A DNA stretch of 64,000 nt from Diphasiastrum complanatum (taxonomy: Eukaryota > Streptophyta > Lycopodiopsida > Lycopodiales > Lycopodiaceae): contig CM055092.1 of assembly GCA_029204225.1 (NCBI GenBank), positions 19,027,222 to 19,091,221 of the forward strand. The letters are read 5' to 3'. The first letter of the stretch is position 1; the number at the start of each line of letters is the position of its first letter. The notes beneath the pieces were generated by a model, which had not been told where the DNA came from, searched no databases, and saw only the letters and a program-made list of their open reading frames with translations. The position numbers and the translations under genes were made by a program. This document shows, piece after piece, positions 39,864 through 49,655 of this stretch.

Positions 39864-40423
39864 TTCAAACATGATTTGTTGAACCAATAAGGTATAATGC
39901 GATGAGATTTGTTTTGGGACTTTGACCTGAAAAAGAGTAATATTTTTTGGCGTTTTTTTAAAGGTCCTAGTTTAAGGCCAAAATCATGGATTTTTTTTAA
40001 TAAATCTCTAGATTTTGTTTTTAAAAAAAGCCAAAAAATACATATTTTAAATAAAGAACTACAAGTTTTTTGTTGCAAACTTCATAAAACCATCATAATT
40101 ACAAATGAGATAATAATTCAAGAGAACAAATGATTTTTGAAACTTGAAATCCCATTGAAATACAAAATAACTTAATTTTTATTTGCACATTCTTTTTTTT
40201 AAAGTACATTTTCTAAGGAATTTTCACTGATGCTTCTCAATTCAGAACTTGAATATTCTCAACACTCTCATTTTCAACTAATGAAGTGGAAGACCCGTCT
40301 TTCATCAGAGTCAACTAGCAAGTCTTCCTTAGAATCCGCATCTAATGTTGACAAAAAGCCTTGTAAATCAGCTTTTCTCTGTTGATGACGAGTGGAGGAT
40401 GATGGTTTTTCAAGTAATCCAAG

Positions 40424-41065
40424 TCATTCTTTCAATATAGATATTGTTGACTTTCGTAGGTGATTGGTCATTGTTAATTCAAAATTAAATGCCAAAACAT
40501 CTACATCTTGTAGATTCAAATTGTCGACTCTTGGTTGATTTTTTGGCAATCTCTTTCTCTTGCCCTTTGGATCTACTTGCAACATTTCGAGTTTGTACCT
40601 TCCCAAAAAAGCATTCGTTGAAGTGGTGCGCAACCAATGGACATGTAGTACTTTTGTTTGATTGCTATTTTGAATAAAACCAAGTACTTTGGCAATTCAA
40701 AATGGATGTCCTTCATTGTTTTATGAAGCTAGAAGTGCAACAAGGCTTCCAATTTGGATTTCATTCAAATCACCGCGCCATTTCATTTTTGCAGCTTTTA
40801 CACTTTGCCTATTCTTCCTTGAGCCCACATAAATATCATGTTCCTCACCTTGCACAAGCTGCAAGAAATCATTATCTCGAGGAAGATCTGAAGGTTCGGT
40901 AGTCGTAGTTGATGTTCCTAATTTATGAGGCCAATGAAATTCATCAGTTGTTGATGTATGTTCGAGATTGAGCAAACTGATTTTTTGTTCCTCGAAAAAG
41001 TCCATCCACCAATGTTGATCAAACTCATCAAAAAAATAATAAGCTGCTGGAATACTTGATTCCAA
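40424..41065 (-). pseudogene. unrecognised protein-coding-like region, two frames
   Basis: Two minus-strand frames, 41065-40721 (114 codons) and 40633-40424 (69 codons), read as one sequence broken by a stop and frameshift near 40,700. The upstream part is acidic and tryptophan-rich (H-W-W-M-D-F-F-E-E), then Q-I-G-S-L-V-A-L-L-A. The linker contains G-H-P-F and V-L-G-F-I-Q and V-H-W-L-R. The downstream part has L-N-L-Q-D-V-D-V-L-A-F-N-F-E-L-T. The layout (small aromatic beta-type block, then a basic K-G-K-R-K-R patch) suggests a chromatin-reader-like or transposon-derived module, but I do not recognise the family. Confidence 0.4.
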
Positions 41066-41282
41066 AAAAATTAATGAAATAAAAACCTATGCAACCCCTA
41101 TAGACGTACACAGAAAAACCAGCTAAATGGAAATGAGCAACAAGCCTAAAAAGTAACTGGTTAATAAAAATTTTCGGCGGCTACTATGCCTTAAAAATTT
41201 TGTTTGGTAGCATTCTTAGGGTTAGGGTTAGGTTTGGACTGTCCGTTCTAATACTCGAGGTCGGCGTGGGGTGAGGTGAGTC

Positions 41283-41485
41283 GTGGAAACTTGGTCCCGA
41301 AGTAAGCTGGAGGACTGGCGTGAGACGGGGGTTTCGAAAAAAAAATTATTTAAGGACCATAGTCCAAGCATAACTCACCTCATTTGTGAATTCAGAAGCC
41401 CACATGCTGCGAGAGCAATTGCTACGACCAAGTCACGGCTTTCTATAAGATTTCGCATACGTTCTCGCTTCCAGATTTCTTGACG
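41283..41485 (+). other. putative first (non-coding) exon of the 41-43 kb gene
   Basis: Ends at TTGACG followed by a consensus donor GTAAGA at 41486. Reading frames here do not join in frame to the downstream coding exon, so it would be 5' UTR. The left limit is arbitrary; no TATA box was fixed. Existence rests on the donor here and a strong polypyrimidine acceptor (T9GCAG) at 42251-42253. Confidence 0.35.
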
Positions 41486-41515
41486 GTAAGATTATTGTCA
41501 TTTTCTAGCTTTGCT

Positions 41516-42051
41516 CTATGCTTAGCATGGGTAATAAATTCTTGCAATAGAAAATATTCATATTTTAATTTGTATTCATCTTCTTGCAACATGGGTAACC
41601 TATGCTCATCATAGGTGCCTGCACCAGTCCTCTCCTTTAACCTATGCTGAGCATAGGTTGTGCTCGGGTCCTTAGTAATATCCTATGCTCAGCATAGCAT
41701 TCCGACGTTATTTCTTTATTCTTACCACGATTCAACCTATGTTGAGCATAGATTGCATCTCTGGTCCTCTTCCAACCTATGCTTAGCATAGGTTAGCAAG
41801 CAAATAGTGAAGACATCCTATGCTCAGCATAGGTTGGACAAGAGCGCGCGAGTAACGACCTATGCTGAGCATAGGATGTCTTCGCAATTTGCTTGCTAAC
41901 CTATATCGAGCATAGGTTGGAACAGGACCAGAGATGAAAGCTATGCTCAGCATAGGTTGAAAGGAGGTTAGAATTGAAGAATCTCGCCTCCGTCCTATGC
42001 TAAGCATAAGTTGTTAGTAAGGACTTGACCACAACCTATGCTTAGCATAGG
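41516..42051. repeat. array of twelve short palindromes, consensus CCTATGCTNAGCATAGG, in a predicted intron
   Basis: Copies at 41516, 41599, 41641, 41682, 41736, 41776, 41817, 41859, 41900, 41940, 41994 and 42035, each about 17 bp and self-complementary apart from a central base or one to three changes. Many are extended by AA...TT to 21 bp. Typical spacing is 40-41 bases with one 53-54 base step in each half. The copies lie between a GTAAGA donor (41486) and a T9GCAG acceptor (42253). The spacers differ, so this is not a CRISPR array or simple satellite. Confidence 0.93.
41641..42051. repeat. 411-bp inverted repeat made of palindromes (axis near 41,846)
   Basis: Left arm 41641-41833, right arm 41859-42051. 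Each left palindrome has an exact mirror partner: the coordinates of paired copies always sum to 83,692 (41641/42051, 41682/42010, 41736/41956, 41776/41916, 41817/41875). The spacers between them are also reverse complements (for example GGTTAGCAAGCAAAT against ATTTGCTTGCTAACC; CTCTGGTCCT against AGGACCAGAG). The inner 77 bp of the arms agree at about nine in ten bases; the outer parts are weaker. The loop is about 25 bases (41834-41858). Confidence 0.9.
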
Positions 42052-42282
42052 TCGCTACTCGTATTTTCTTGTTTTACAACGCTTTGTCTCAGAAAAGTGA
42101 TCTTTTTGAGATGTTCTAGTAAGAAAATATGTTGAACTTGTAGTTTTGTTTTTTATTTTTATTTTTCACAAAAATGGCTTGTTTTATTAAAGTTTTCAGC
42201 ATTTTCATTAAGATAGCATTTTAAATTTTCCTCAAAAGTCTTTTTTTTTGCAGATTTTCAATTGTCTTTGATAATTTTCAAA

Positions 42283-43257
42283 ATGTCGAGGATTTCTTTT
42301 AAAATTTCGGGGAAACCTCAAGATATTCCGTTAAAAGATAAGAAAAAATTCATGTACTATTTCACCAAAGGGGTCAACAACACAAAGCTTTCGGAGCTTT
42401 TTATTCATTTAGCTGAGAAGCCTGGCAGAGGAGACTCACAATTCAAAGTTCAAGGAAGATTGCTTGCTGATCAACCAGATGAGGATCAAGAAGAAGGTTT
42501 TGTGAATATACTTGTAAAGGAGAAGGATTCTATTTTCATTCTGAACAAGACTATGATAAAGATCCGACTTTGTCAGGACGAGGTCATCAAAGCCTATTTT
42601 GATAAAGCTCTAGTTACTTTGATGAGTAATTATGAAATATATTTTTAATCATGTTTGTTTCACGCTTAACATAGTTGTTATTAGATATAAAATTATTTAA
42701 ACTTTTAGATTTAAGCTTTTAGTCATTATATTTTAAACTTGATTTTTGTTTCTATCCAGAGCATGAAGCAAGGCTTAAAAATGGTTTTAGCTGCTATTGT
42801 TGAGAGAAAAGATCCGGTCTATTCATTACGGAGCTCAAAAGGTGTATCTATTGGACCTCGCAAGCCCGCTTCTACCACTGCTCAAGTCACAAAGCTGGCC
42901 TCTGAAAATGTTAAGGATGAAACCGTAGCCGTCCCTCATCACAAAAAAAAAACATCTCATAATATTTCTGAGACTTCGCCCACTAGACCTAAGTCACGCC
43001 CAAAGACCATGGCTACACATCGCCATAAGTCCATCCCTTCTGCTGAAAGCAAAAAAGCCGCCACCGAACCATCTTTGTCGCTACCTGGTGCATCCATCCG
43101 CCCATTACAAGACAGCTCCGAACTTGCCAAATTAGGAGAGGATATCCATAAAACAAAAAAAAGAAAGGGCGCTAAACCCTCAGCAAACATTCAACTAGAC
43201 TCCCACAGCATGCAATGTTGTCAAAGCCTTCAATTGCAGCAAATCACAGTTTACTGA
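42283..43257 (+). CDS. putative novel gene, two coding exons, function unknown
   Basis: Exon A from ATG 42283 to about 42612; exon B about 42760-43257, joined in phase if the donor is CTA|GTTACT (42613) and the acceptor TATCCAG (42759). This gives about 275 codons. The better-looking donor GTAATT at 42626 would shift frame, so the splice is uncertain. The N-terminal part is a mixed alpha/beta-like 110-residue domain (K-I-S-G-K-P-Q-D-I-P-L, L-S-E-L-F-I-H-L-A-E-K, Q-D-E-V-I-K-A-Y-F-D). The C-terminal part is basic and low-complexity, rich in K, S, P and T, with H-H-K-K-K-T and K-K-R-K patches suggesting nuclear location or DNA/RNA binding (inference). ATG in the upstream exon-proximal frame at 42262 is an alternative start. 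No transposon motif seen. I do not recognise the family. Confidence 0.4.
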
Positions 43258-43875
43258 CTCCCACTACTTCCATTCACAGTTTTTGCTTTATTCCCAAAGC
43301 TTTCATGTGGATAGAAGTTTTAAGAGCCTAAACTATTTCAAAACAGCATGCACTGCTGTCATACTTTTGCTACTTCTATTCATTGTTTCATTTGCCTCCT
43401 TTACAAAGCAAACACAAGTTTTTCTCTGAATAGAAGTCCTTAAAAGCTTTTACCCATTCTAGGCAGCATGCGTGGACCAATCTTGGCAATGGAAACTTCA
43501 TTTCACTAATCTTAAATGAGCTACTGATTTCAATTTGACAATCAATAAGTTATAAGAATAATCTCCCATTCCTTATTGAAAACGATCAAAAGAAGGTTTA
43601 GAACCACTTTTGCATGCCATGCAAACTGCTCATTTACATAATGCCAAAGCGTTCAATCGATTTGCAGCAAGCACCTTTCACATTCCCACGAGAAAAGAAA
43701 CAACAGGCCACAAGCAAACCACTGATTGAACCACAAAACCATTCAAACCAAAATCTAGCATACCTCACAATAAGCCTTAAAATTGTCATTCCATGCTAAG
43801 CCGAAAAACAGAATCGAATCAACAATCACATAACAGTTTAGCGAGGTTGTTTGAGCCACTTTATTGACTAGTTCT
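43258..43875. other. no gene recognised; possible 3' region of the putative gene
   Basis: Two loosely similar blocks, each with AGCATGCA followed by a TTTT-rich and TAGAAGT segment (about 43,206-43,330 and 43,346-43,475), may be an old duplication. Nothing else supported. Confidence 0.35.
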
Positions 43876-43879
43876 AATC

Positions 43880-44160
43880 TGATTTAGCTCCATGGCTATA
43901 CAAATTTGAGGGGTCTCATGTTGCAAAATGCATCTTCTCAATATGCCATCCATTCTTCATCTATACAAATGTCTGACCAATAATTGATAAGGTCTCGCTT
44001 TCAAAATCAAGTTCTGTTGCTGAGCATTGGTAAGGGTTGGATCGGGTTGTCCTCGCATCAGGTGTTCTGTAGCCCAATCCGGTACCACATCCACATAGAA
44101 TAAGACATCATATGGTAGCTCATCATCAACTTCTAGTTTTTTATGTTTGAAGTCAAAATT
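43880..44160 (-). pseudogene. Ty3/gypsy pol fragment (RNase H-integrase linker with H2C2-type zinc region)
   Basis: The minus strand reads P-Y-D-V-L-F-Y-V-D-V-V-P-D-W-A, then L-T-N-A-Q-Q-Q-N-L-I-L-K-A-R-P-Y, then, after one stop, M-D-G-I-L-R-R-C-I-L-Q. The pattern of a short linker, K.R.Y....L.R, then D-G-I-L-R-R-C is the zinc-binding lead-in of gypsy integrases. It is the only gypsy trace I see in the window. Too short to place further. Confidence 0.6.
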
Positions 44161-44283
44161 TCAGATTTCTCTGAAAAGATATACAAGCATGCAACCTTAG
44201 GAACCTTAGCTTCAAGCAAAGAATGATTACAAATTTGGGAATGCGAATGGTTATCCTCATTTGGTCGACATAGAGCTAGAACA

Positions 44284-46563
44284 ATGCCCGCCAATTTTAA
44301 GAGCAAAACTCTTGCTTCCCTAGATTTGAGAAGACGAAGTCCTCAAATCAACAATCTTCTTCCTGTGATACTATCAAAAACCAGGCCATATGACCAACAA
44401 ATGCTAGTTCAATCCAGCAATACCTTGCATGCACTGCAAGAAGAAGGGACACTCTGCATACGATTGCAGATTCAACCCAAAGAAAAAGAACAAAGCTAAA
44501 AAAGCTAATTTTGTAGAGTCATCCAAGGATGCTAACAGAGGTGACGAAGCCTTCACAATACTTGATGAAGCTTCAACGAGCTACACTGAACACGACTACA
44601 ATGTAGTCATTGATTCACATCACCTACAACAAGAAGATCTTGATCGACTTCAGAGAGCTCGAAAACAACAAAGCAGTGATTCTAGGTGATGGGAGCAAAC
44701 ACGATGTCAAGGCATCGACACTCTACAACTGCAAACACTGTCAGGTCAAGCAGAGCTGCCATGAGCACTCTATGTGACCTCACTCAGAAAAGATCTGCTA
44801 TCAATCTCCAAGATGGCAGATCTTGGTATTCGAGTTTTAATTGATGGCAACACATGCCACATGATCGAGAAAACGACAAACAAGTTGCTGACGGTCGGAT
44901 GCAGAGAAAGAAACCTTTACTAGGCCAAGATAATCAACAACTCTGATAGCATATTAAATGCATCAGAAACATAGGAGAATGTATCATCTGAACATGCGAG
45001 GCCTGTATGACATGTGCAAGAAAGACATAGTCACAGAAAGTCTGTCAGAAAGGCAAGCAACATCGGAATCCATTCACAAATGAGGGAAGAAGAGCCAATG
45101 AAGTTCTTGAGCTCGTCCACTCTGATGTCTGTGGACCGATGAAGATGGATTCACTCTCAGGTTTGAGATATTTTCTAACATTCATAGATGATTACAATCG
45201 GATGACCACGATCTACTATCTAAAGAAGAAATCCGAAGTGTTTGATTCCTTCAAGAAGTTCGTGGCATTTGCAAACCAACACACCTCAAAAAAGATACAG
45301 ATCCTCAGATCTAATAATGGAGGTGAATACAAAAGCAAAGAATTTTCAAGATTCTACGAAGAACAGGGGATAGAACACCAGTTCACTCCTGCATACACAC
45401 CAGAATACAATGGTGTGGCAGAAAGAAGAAACAGAATGCTAATCGAAGGAGCCAGATGCATGATGGCACAGGCTCAATTGCCAGGTCAATTCTGGACTAA
45501 GGCAATAGCTATAGCTGTACACCTGCAGAACATATCAACAATGACAGCGCTGGAAAACAAGACACCATACGAAATGTAGATAGGTAGAAAGCTTGATCTA
45601 TCATACGTACGTGTGTTTGGGTGTGCAACATACAAGCACATTCCAAAAGAAAAAAGAAGCAAGATCGATGACAAATCGAAACAAACAATCATGGTCGGCT
45701 ACTCGAAGGAACACAAGTGTACAGGCTCTATGATCCAACCACGAAAAAGGTTGTTTCGAGTAGAGATTTGAAGTTCGATGAGTCCACATTCCCTGGACCA
45801 AAAAAGTGGCCTTGAGATCTTCACACTACTGCCAATTCAAGAGGGAGATCGAGGACAGACATCAAATCAGAATGCAGAGCCATAGACTCTAGAGCAGCAG
45901 GAAGCAGAAGATCAACCCCACAAACAAGAAATGTTCGAGCAGCGACGAAATGAACCTAGAAGGTCAACAAGACAAAGAAGACCTCCAGACTGTTACTCTG
46001 ACTTCAATGGAATGAAGACACATAGTTTGAGTACTGCAGCTTCACTGAAGAGCCAACTACATACCAAGAAGCTATCCAGAGTCCAGAGGGAGAATTCTAG
46101 AAGCAGGCAATGTCAGAGGAGATCGAGTCAATGAGACGAAACGAGGCATGGACACTAGAGCCACTGCCAGAAAACAGAAAGATAGTCGACTGCAAGTGGG
46201 TATACAAAAAAAAGATGAAATCAGATGGCACCATTGTCCGCTACAAGGCAAGGCTTGTCGCAAAGGGCTACACACAGAGATATGGTGTTGATTATTTCGA
46301 CACATATTCGTCGATGGTCAAGATGACAAGCATACGACTACTCCTTGCATATGCCACAAAGCACAATCTAGAAATTCACCAGATTCATGTGAAAACAGCC
46401 TTTCTTCCCGGAGATCTAGAGGAGGAAATCTTCATGAAGTAGCCTGAAGGTTTTGAAGATCCCAACAATCGACAATATGTATGTCGGTTGCAAAGATGCA
46501 TCTATGGTCTAAAACAGGCATTACGAGCTTGGTACAAGAAGCTCAATGGTCTTTTGAAGTCTC
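44284..46563 (+). pseudogene. copia gag-pol pseudogene truncated by the LTR at 46564
   Basis: Gag remnants lead to a CCHC knuckle C-M-H-C-K-K-K-G-H-S-A-Y-D-C near 44,425. A degraded protease (L-I-D-G-N-T-C-H-M) lies near 44,840. The integrase has V-L-E-L-V-H-S-D-V-C-G-P-M (about 45,105), L-R-S-N-N-G-G-E-Y-K (the usual D of this motif is N) and Y-N-G-V-A-E-R-R-N. The integrase tail V-F-G-C-A-T-Y-K-H-I is followed by a frameshift near 45,710. RT has C-K-W-V-Y-K-K-K-M-K-S-D-G and Y-G-L-K-Q-A-L-R-A-W-Y near 46,510. It stops at 46,563, where TGTGAAAGATT of another LTR begins. Stops lie near 44,690, 45,577 and 46,440. The rest of RT and RNase H is not found on the other side. Confidence 0.88.
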
Positions 46564-47213
46564 TGTGAAAGATTTCAGATCCTTAAGATCCAATCTACTT
46601 GAATGATCTTTGGTTAGAAAGAGAAATACACTACCAATTTCACCAATGTAGAAAAATCAGCATCTACACACAATTTGAGATGCAAACACTAATAGAACTT
46701 GATCAAACTTGAATGAAATGATTACGTACTGTTGCTATCCGTACAAAACCAGCAAGCTACTGTATTTCACACGTGTGGATCCAAAAATAGCAAATATAGA
46801 TCATTCTACACATAGAATTGCAAGCAATCACCAAGATAGTGCACCAATGGATAGTAGAACCCAAGAGAACCATGTATAAGCATGAAATGAGATAGAGAAT
46901 AGAGAAGATGACTCTCTCCACGAGTTACATCCTTTTATAGCAGGTCCAAACCCTATTTGGCCACTTGGCTTTCCCACCAAAATGCTAACCCTACCAATTT
47001 TGGGTCTAGATTCAATGTACCCAACTTATTCAAATTGAATCTACTCAAACTCGCATTCTATCTTTCCCACACTTTCAAAAAGTTTTTATTCAAATGAAAT
47101 TTAGACTAATGAACTTTGAAAAGTCAACCTCTAAGTCTAAAACAAGTTTTGGCCTCAATATGCCAAATATGGAAATATTGCAAAATGTGATGAAACTAGT
47201 TGAATCTTTCACA
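46564..47213 (-). repeat. 3' LTR (650 bp)
   Basis: Terminal inverted ends TGTGAAAGATT and AATCTTTCACA. Right next to the PPT. The distal part is repeated, with a GA expansion, at 16157-16577. Confidence 0.88.
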
Positions 47214-47223
47214 CTCCCTCTTC
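47214..47223 (-). other. polypurine tract
   Basis: The minus strand reads GAAGAGGGAG directly before the LTR terminus. Confidence 0.8.
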
Positions 47224-47812
47224 AACTAGTTTTAGCATAGACTTTGATAATACTCCAAGTGAAGTCCTATGCTTCATGAACAAGCCTTTTCCCAATGCTT
47301 TGGTGAAGATATCAGCTACACATTCTCTTGAAGACACATGTTGAAGCTCCACCTCCTTTGCAATGACTCGCTCCCTCACAAAATGATATTGTATCTCAAT
47401 ATGCTTGCTCCTGGCATGAAAGATAGGATTGGATGCCATTCTTTGGGCTGATTGATTGTCACAAAAGATGATTGGGCTATCTGAAAAGTCCATCAAGCGA
47501 ATATCCTTGATCATCCTTTTGATCCATACCATCTCCTTTGTGCAATGTGTAAGAGCTTTGTACTCGGCCTCACTAGATGACAATGAGATAGTGGCTTGTT
47601 TCTTTGACATCCATGATATAGCTCCATCACCTATGAAAATACAATAAGAACTAATGGATTTCCTATCCATTACATCTCCAGCATAGTCCGAATCTGAAAA
47701 TCCAAAAAGATTAGGTGATGATCCCTCATACAATATGCCAAAAATCTCGAGTTCCAATGATGTACCTCAAAACTCGCTTTCCTAGCTTCCAATGCTCCTA
47801 GCATAGTTTTTG
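47215..47812 (-). pseudogene. copia RNase H of the chimeric element
   Basis: The minus strand carries E-H-W-K-L-G-K-R-V-L-R-Y-I-I-G-T-R-D-F at the left border. After a one-base slip in a T run near 47,750, it has an almost intact RNase H: F-S-D-S-D-Y-A-G-D, S-S-S-E-A-E-Y-K-A-L, F-C-D-N-Q-S-A-Q, H-A-R-S-K-H-I-E-I-Q-Y-H-F-V. The last 180 codons are uninterrupted. Confidence 0.9.
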
Positions 47813-47814
47813 CC

Positions 47815-48865
47815 TATAGAACTTTGATCCATCATAAGAATGATCTTCTTCCTCAGAATAGATCTCCTTTCAATGATCATGTAATGCTTAAAATAGAAAC
47901 AACCATAATTGATATAGAGAATAGTGTCCACTTGGGATGCTTCACTATTTCTTACATCAATTTTACATGTAAAAATGTGACTAGAACATGAAGAATCAAA
48001 TAGAATGTAAATGAAATGATTCCACCATGCTTCCAACTCTGAACTCTCTGGAAAAATACAGCAAACAAACAATAAATGTGAGTGATCAACTTTTGCTTGC
48101 ATGTCTCCTCCTTCTTTGTCCTTTGTTGCCTTGTATCCACCATGATACTCCATGAATGAGCCTCCATCTTCATCTTGCCACAAGGAACCATCAAACCTTG
48201 GAAATCCATGAGTAGGTGAGTACATAAATGATGCAAATCCAGCACCACATGACTCCATAAACCAATTCGTTTGCACTAGTCCATCTTCAAGATCTACTTG
48301 ACACAAGAAAATGACCATGAATTCACCAAAAAATTGACAATCTCCAAGTATTGGCACCAAGTAGCTCAACACTTGAGAAACTAGCCATGGATGAGTGACA
48401 TAATGAACCTCCAATAGCTTCATTTCCATCAGCAAAATCAGCCAAGAATGCTAGTACAAATCCAACATCAAAACAATGCTCACCAATGTAGCTAGTTTTA
48501 CCATATCTTGACAATTTGCACACATCCACATGAAATTGCTCAAACATGAGATAGAGCAAGTAAAGTAAACTTGAACAAAACTTCCTTGCTGCTCCTTTGA
48601 CCTTACTTGAGTCTTCAATATGCTGCAAAAACAGATCCATAACACCCTTGCCAATTACCTCTCCTTTGATGCTCTTGACTAGCTCCAAATTGCCAACTTC
48701 CCTTTTGACTAGTTGAAGCGCTTTGAGATCAACCTCTTGATCTTCAACTTGACCATCAAAGTCATTGAAAAAAATTTGTTTTCCAGATCCATTACTTGAT
48801 TTTACAGCAAGATAACATCCATCCACTTGCATAGCTCCATGTACACAAGAAGATCCTCCAAAAGA
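47815..48865 (-). other. foreign insert replacing RT in the chimeric copia; origin unknown
   Basis: Similarity to copia stops at about 48,865, just before the expected T-W-E-L-V start of RT, and resumes at about 47,812. In between, two long overlapping minus-strand frames cover almost all of the 1.05 kb: the frame that is continuous with integrase (to 48,323, over 180 foreign codons) and a second frame (48,435-47,782). They contain G-G-S-S-C-V-H-G-A-M-Q-V-D-G-C-Y, K-S-I-K-G-E-V-I-G-K-G-V-M-D, C-F-D-V-G-F-V-L-A-F-L-A-D-F and W-Q-D-E-D-G-G-S-F-M-E-Y-H. No RT motif (YVDD, FLNG) is present. The few stops suggest captured coding or cDNA-derived sequence. I do not recognise the source. Confidence 0.7.
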
Positions 48866-49655
48866 TGTTCCACTCTTCATAAGAGATCGATACTCAAGAT
48901 CCATTGGTTGGATCCACTCCTCTTCTTTCCTTGCTTGATCTATACTTGTAGGCTCATCCAAAGAGGTTAGGAAAGCAACATAATTTCCAGAAACTACTTG
49001 CTTACCCTTTTGATCATATGTGAGCCTTGAAGGTACTTGTCTTTCTCTTGATGTTCTCCTTGGCTTTTGACTTGATGAAGGTCCATCATCACCAGCATCC
49101 AAAGTAGAATCCTTCTCATCAACATCAAGAATGTTAGATCCATCTACTTTACCATCAATCATGCTTGAAGACACCTTTGGAATGTTTCCCTCATAAAAAA
49201 TGACATCTCTACCAACAATCACTTTGTTAGTAGAAGGAATGTAAACCTTGTAGGCTTTACTCACCTCACTATATCCAACAAAAATACCTCTTCTTGAAGA
49301 TGGATCCTCCTTGGTCCTATCATCAAGAGTAATGTTGACATAGCATGTGCATCCAAAGGTTCTTAGAAAGTTGACACTCGGCCTCCTCTTGAATAGCATC
49401 TCAAAAGGTGTCCTTCCATCCAAAATAGCACAGGCCACCTATTGCACAAGAAATTGGCACACAACAACGCTTGATCCCAAAATGGTTTGTCAAGATTAGC
49501 ACTTAACCTCATAGCTTTAGCACTTTCACATAGAGTCCTATTCTTCCTTTCAGCCACTCCATTTTGTTGTGGGGTCCTTGATGTTGTATACTCCCTCTTG
49601 ATCCCATGCTCATCACAAAAGGCCTTGAACTTGTTAGATATGTAATGTTGTCCAT
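48866..49655 (-). pseudogene. copia integrase C-terminal half of the chimeric element
   Basis: The minus strand starts abruptly at Q-H-Y-I-S-N-K-F and continues with G-I-K-R-E-Y-T, then Q-N-G-V-A-E-R-K-N-R-T (catalytic E), then L-C-N-R-W-P. After a frameshift near 49,430 it runs T-P-F-E-M-L-F, F-G-C-T-C-Y-V-N-I-T and V-G-Y-S-E-V-S-K-A-Y to W-I-Q-P-M-D-L-E-Y. Both catalytic aspartates lie in the deleted part. Related to the plus-strand scrap at 28.6-29.1 kb. Confidence 0.88.

Larger units (their letters stand above)
46564..49655 (-). mobile_element. truncated, chimeric copia: RT replaced by foreign sequence
   Basis: Minus strand. From its 3' end upward: LTR 46564-47213, PPT 47223-47214, RNase H 47812-47215, about 1 kb of non-copia sequence (48865-47815), integrase 49655-48866, then truncation. 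Gag, protease, the integrase N-terminus, PBS and 5' LTR are absent. Inserted into the plus-strand copia at 46,563. The normal order integrase-RT-RNase H is kept except that RT is missing and other DNA takes its place. Confidence 0.85.

Noticed and set aside
41215-41233. Interstitial telomere repeat
   Set aside because: Only about three TTAGGG units, and most plants use TTTAGGG; too short to mean anything.
41783-42007. ORF with a repeating P-M-L-S-I-G peptide
   Set aside because: A consequence of the DNA palindrome, which reads the same on both strands; other frames are interrupted and there is no sign of protein-level selection.
41516-42051. CRISPR-like repeat-spacer array
   Set aside because: Regular 40-41 base spacing and palindromic repeats resemble CRISPR, but spacers are themselves inverted duplicates, the repeats vary, the window is eukaryotic and there are no cas genes.
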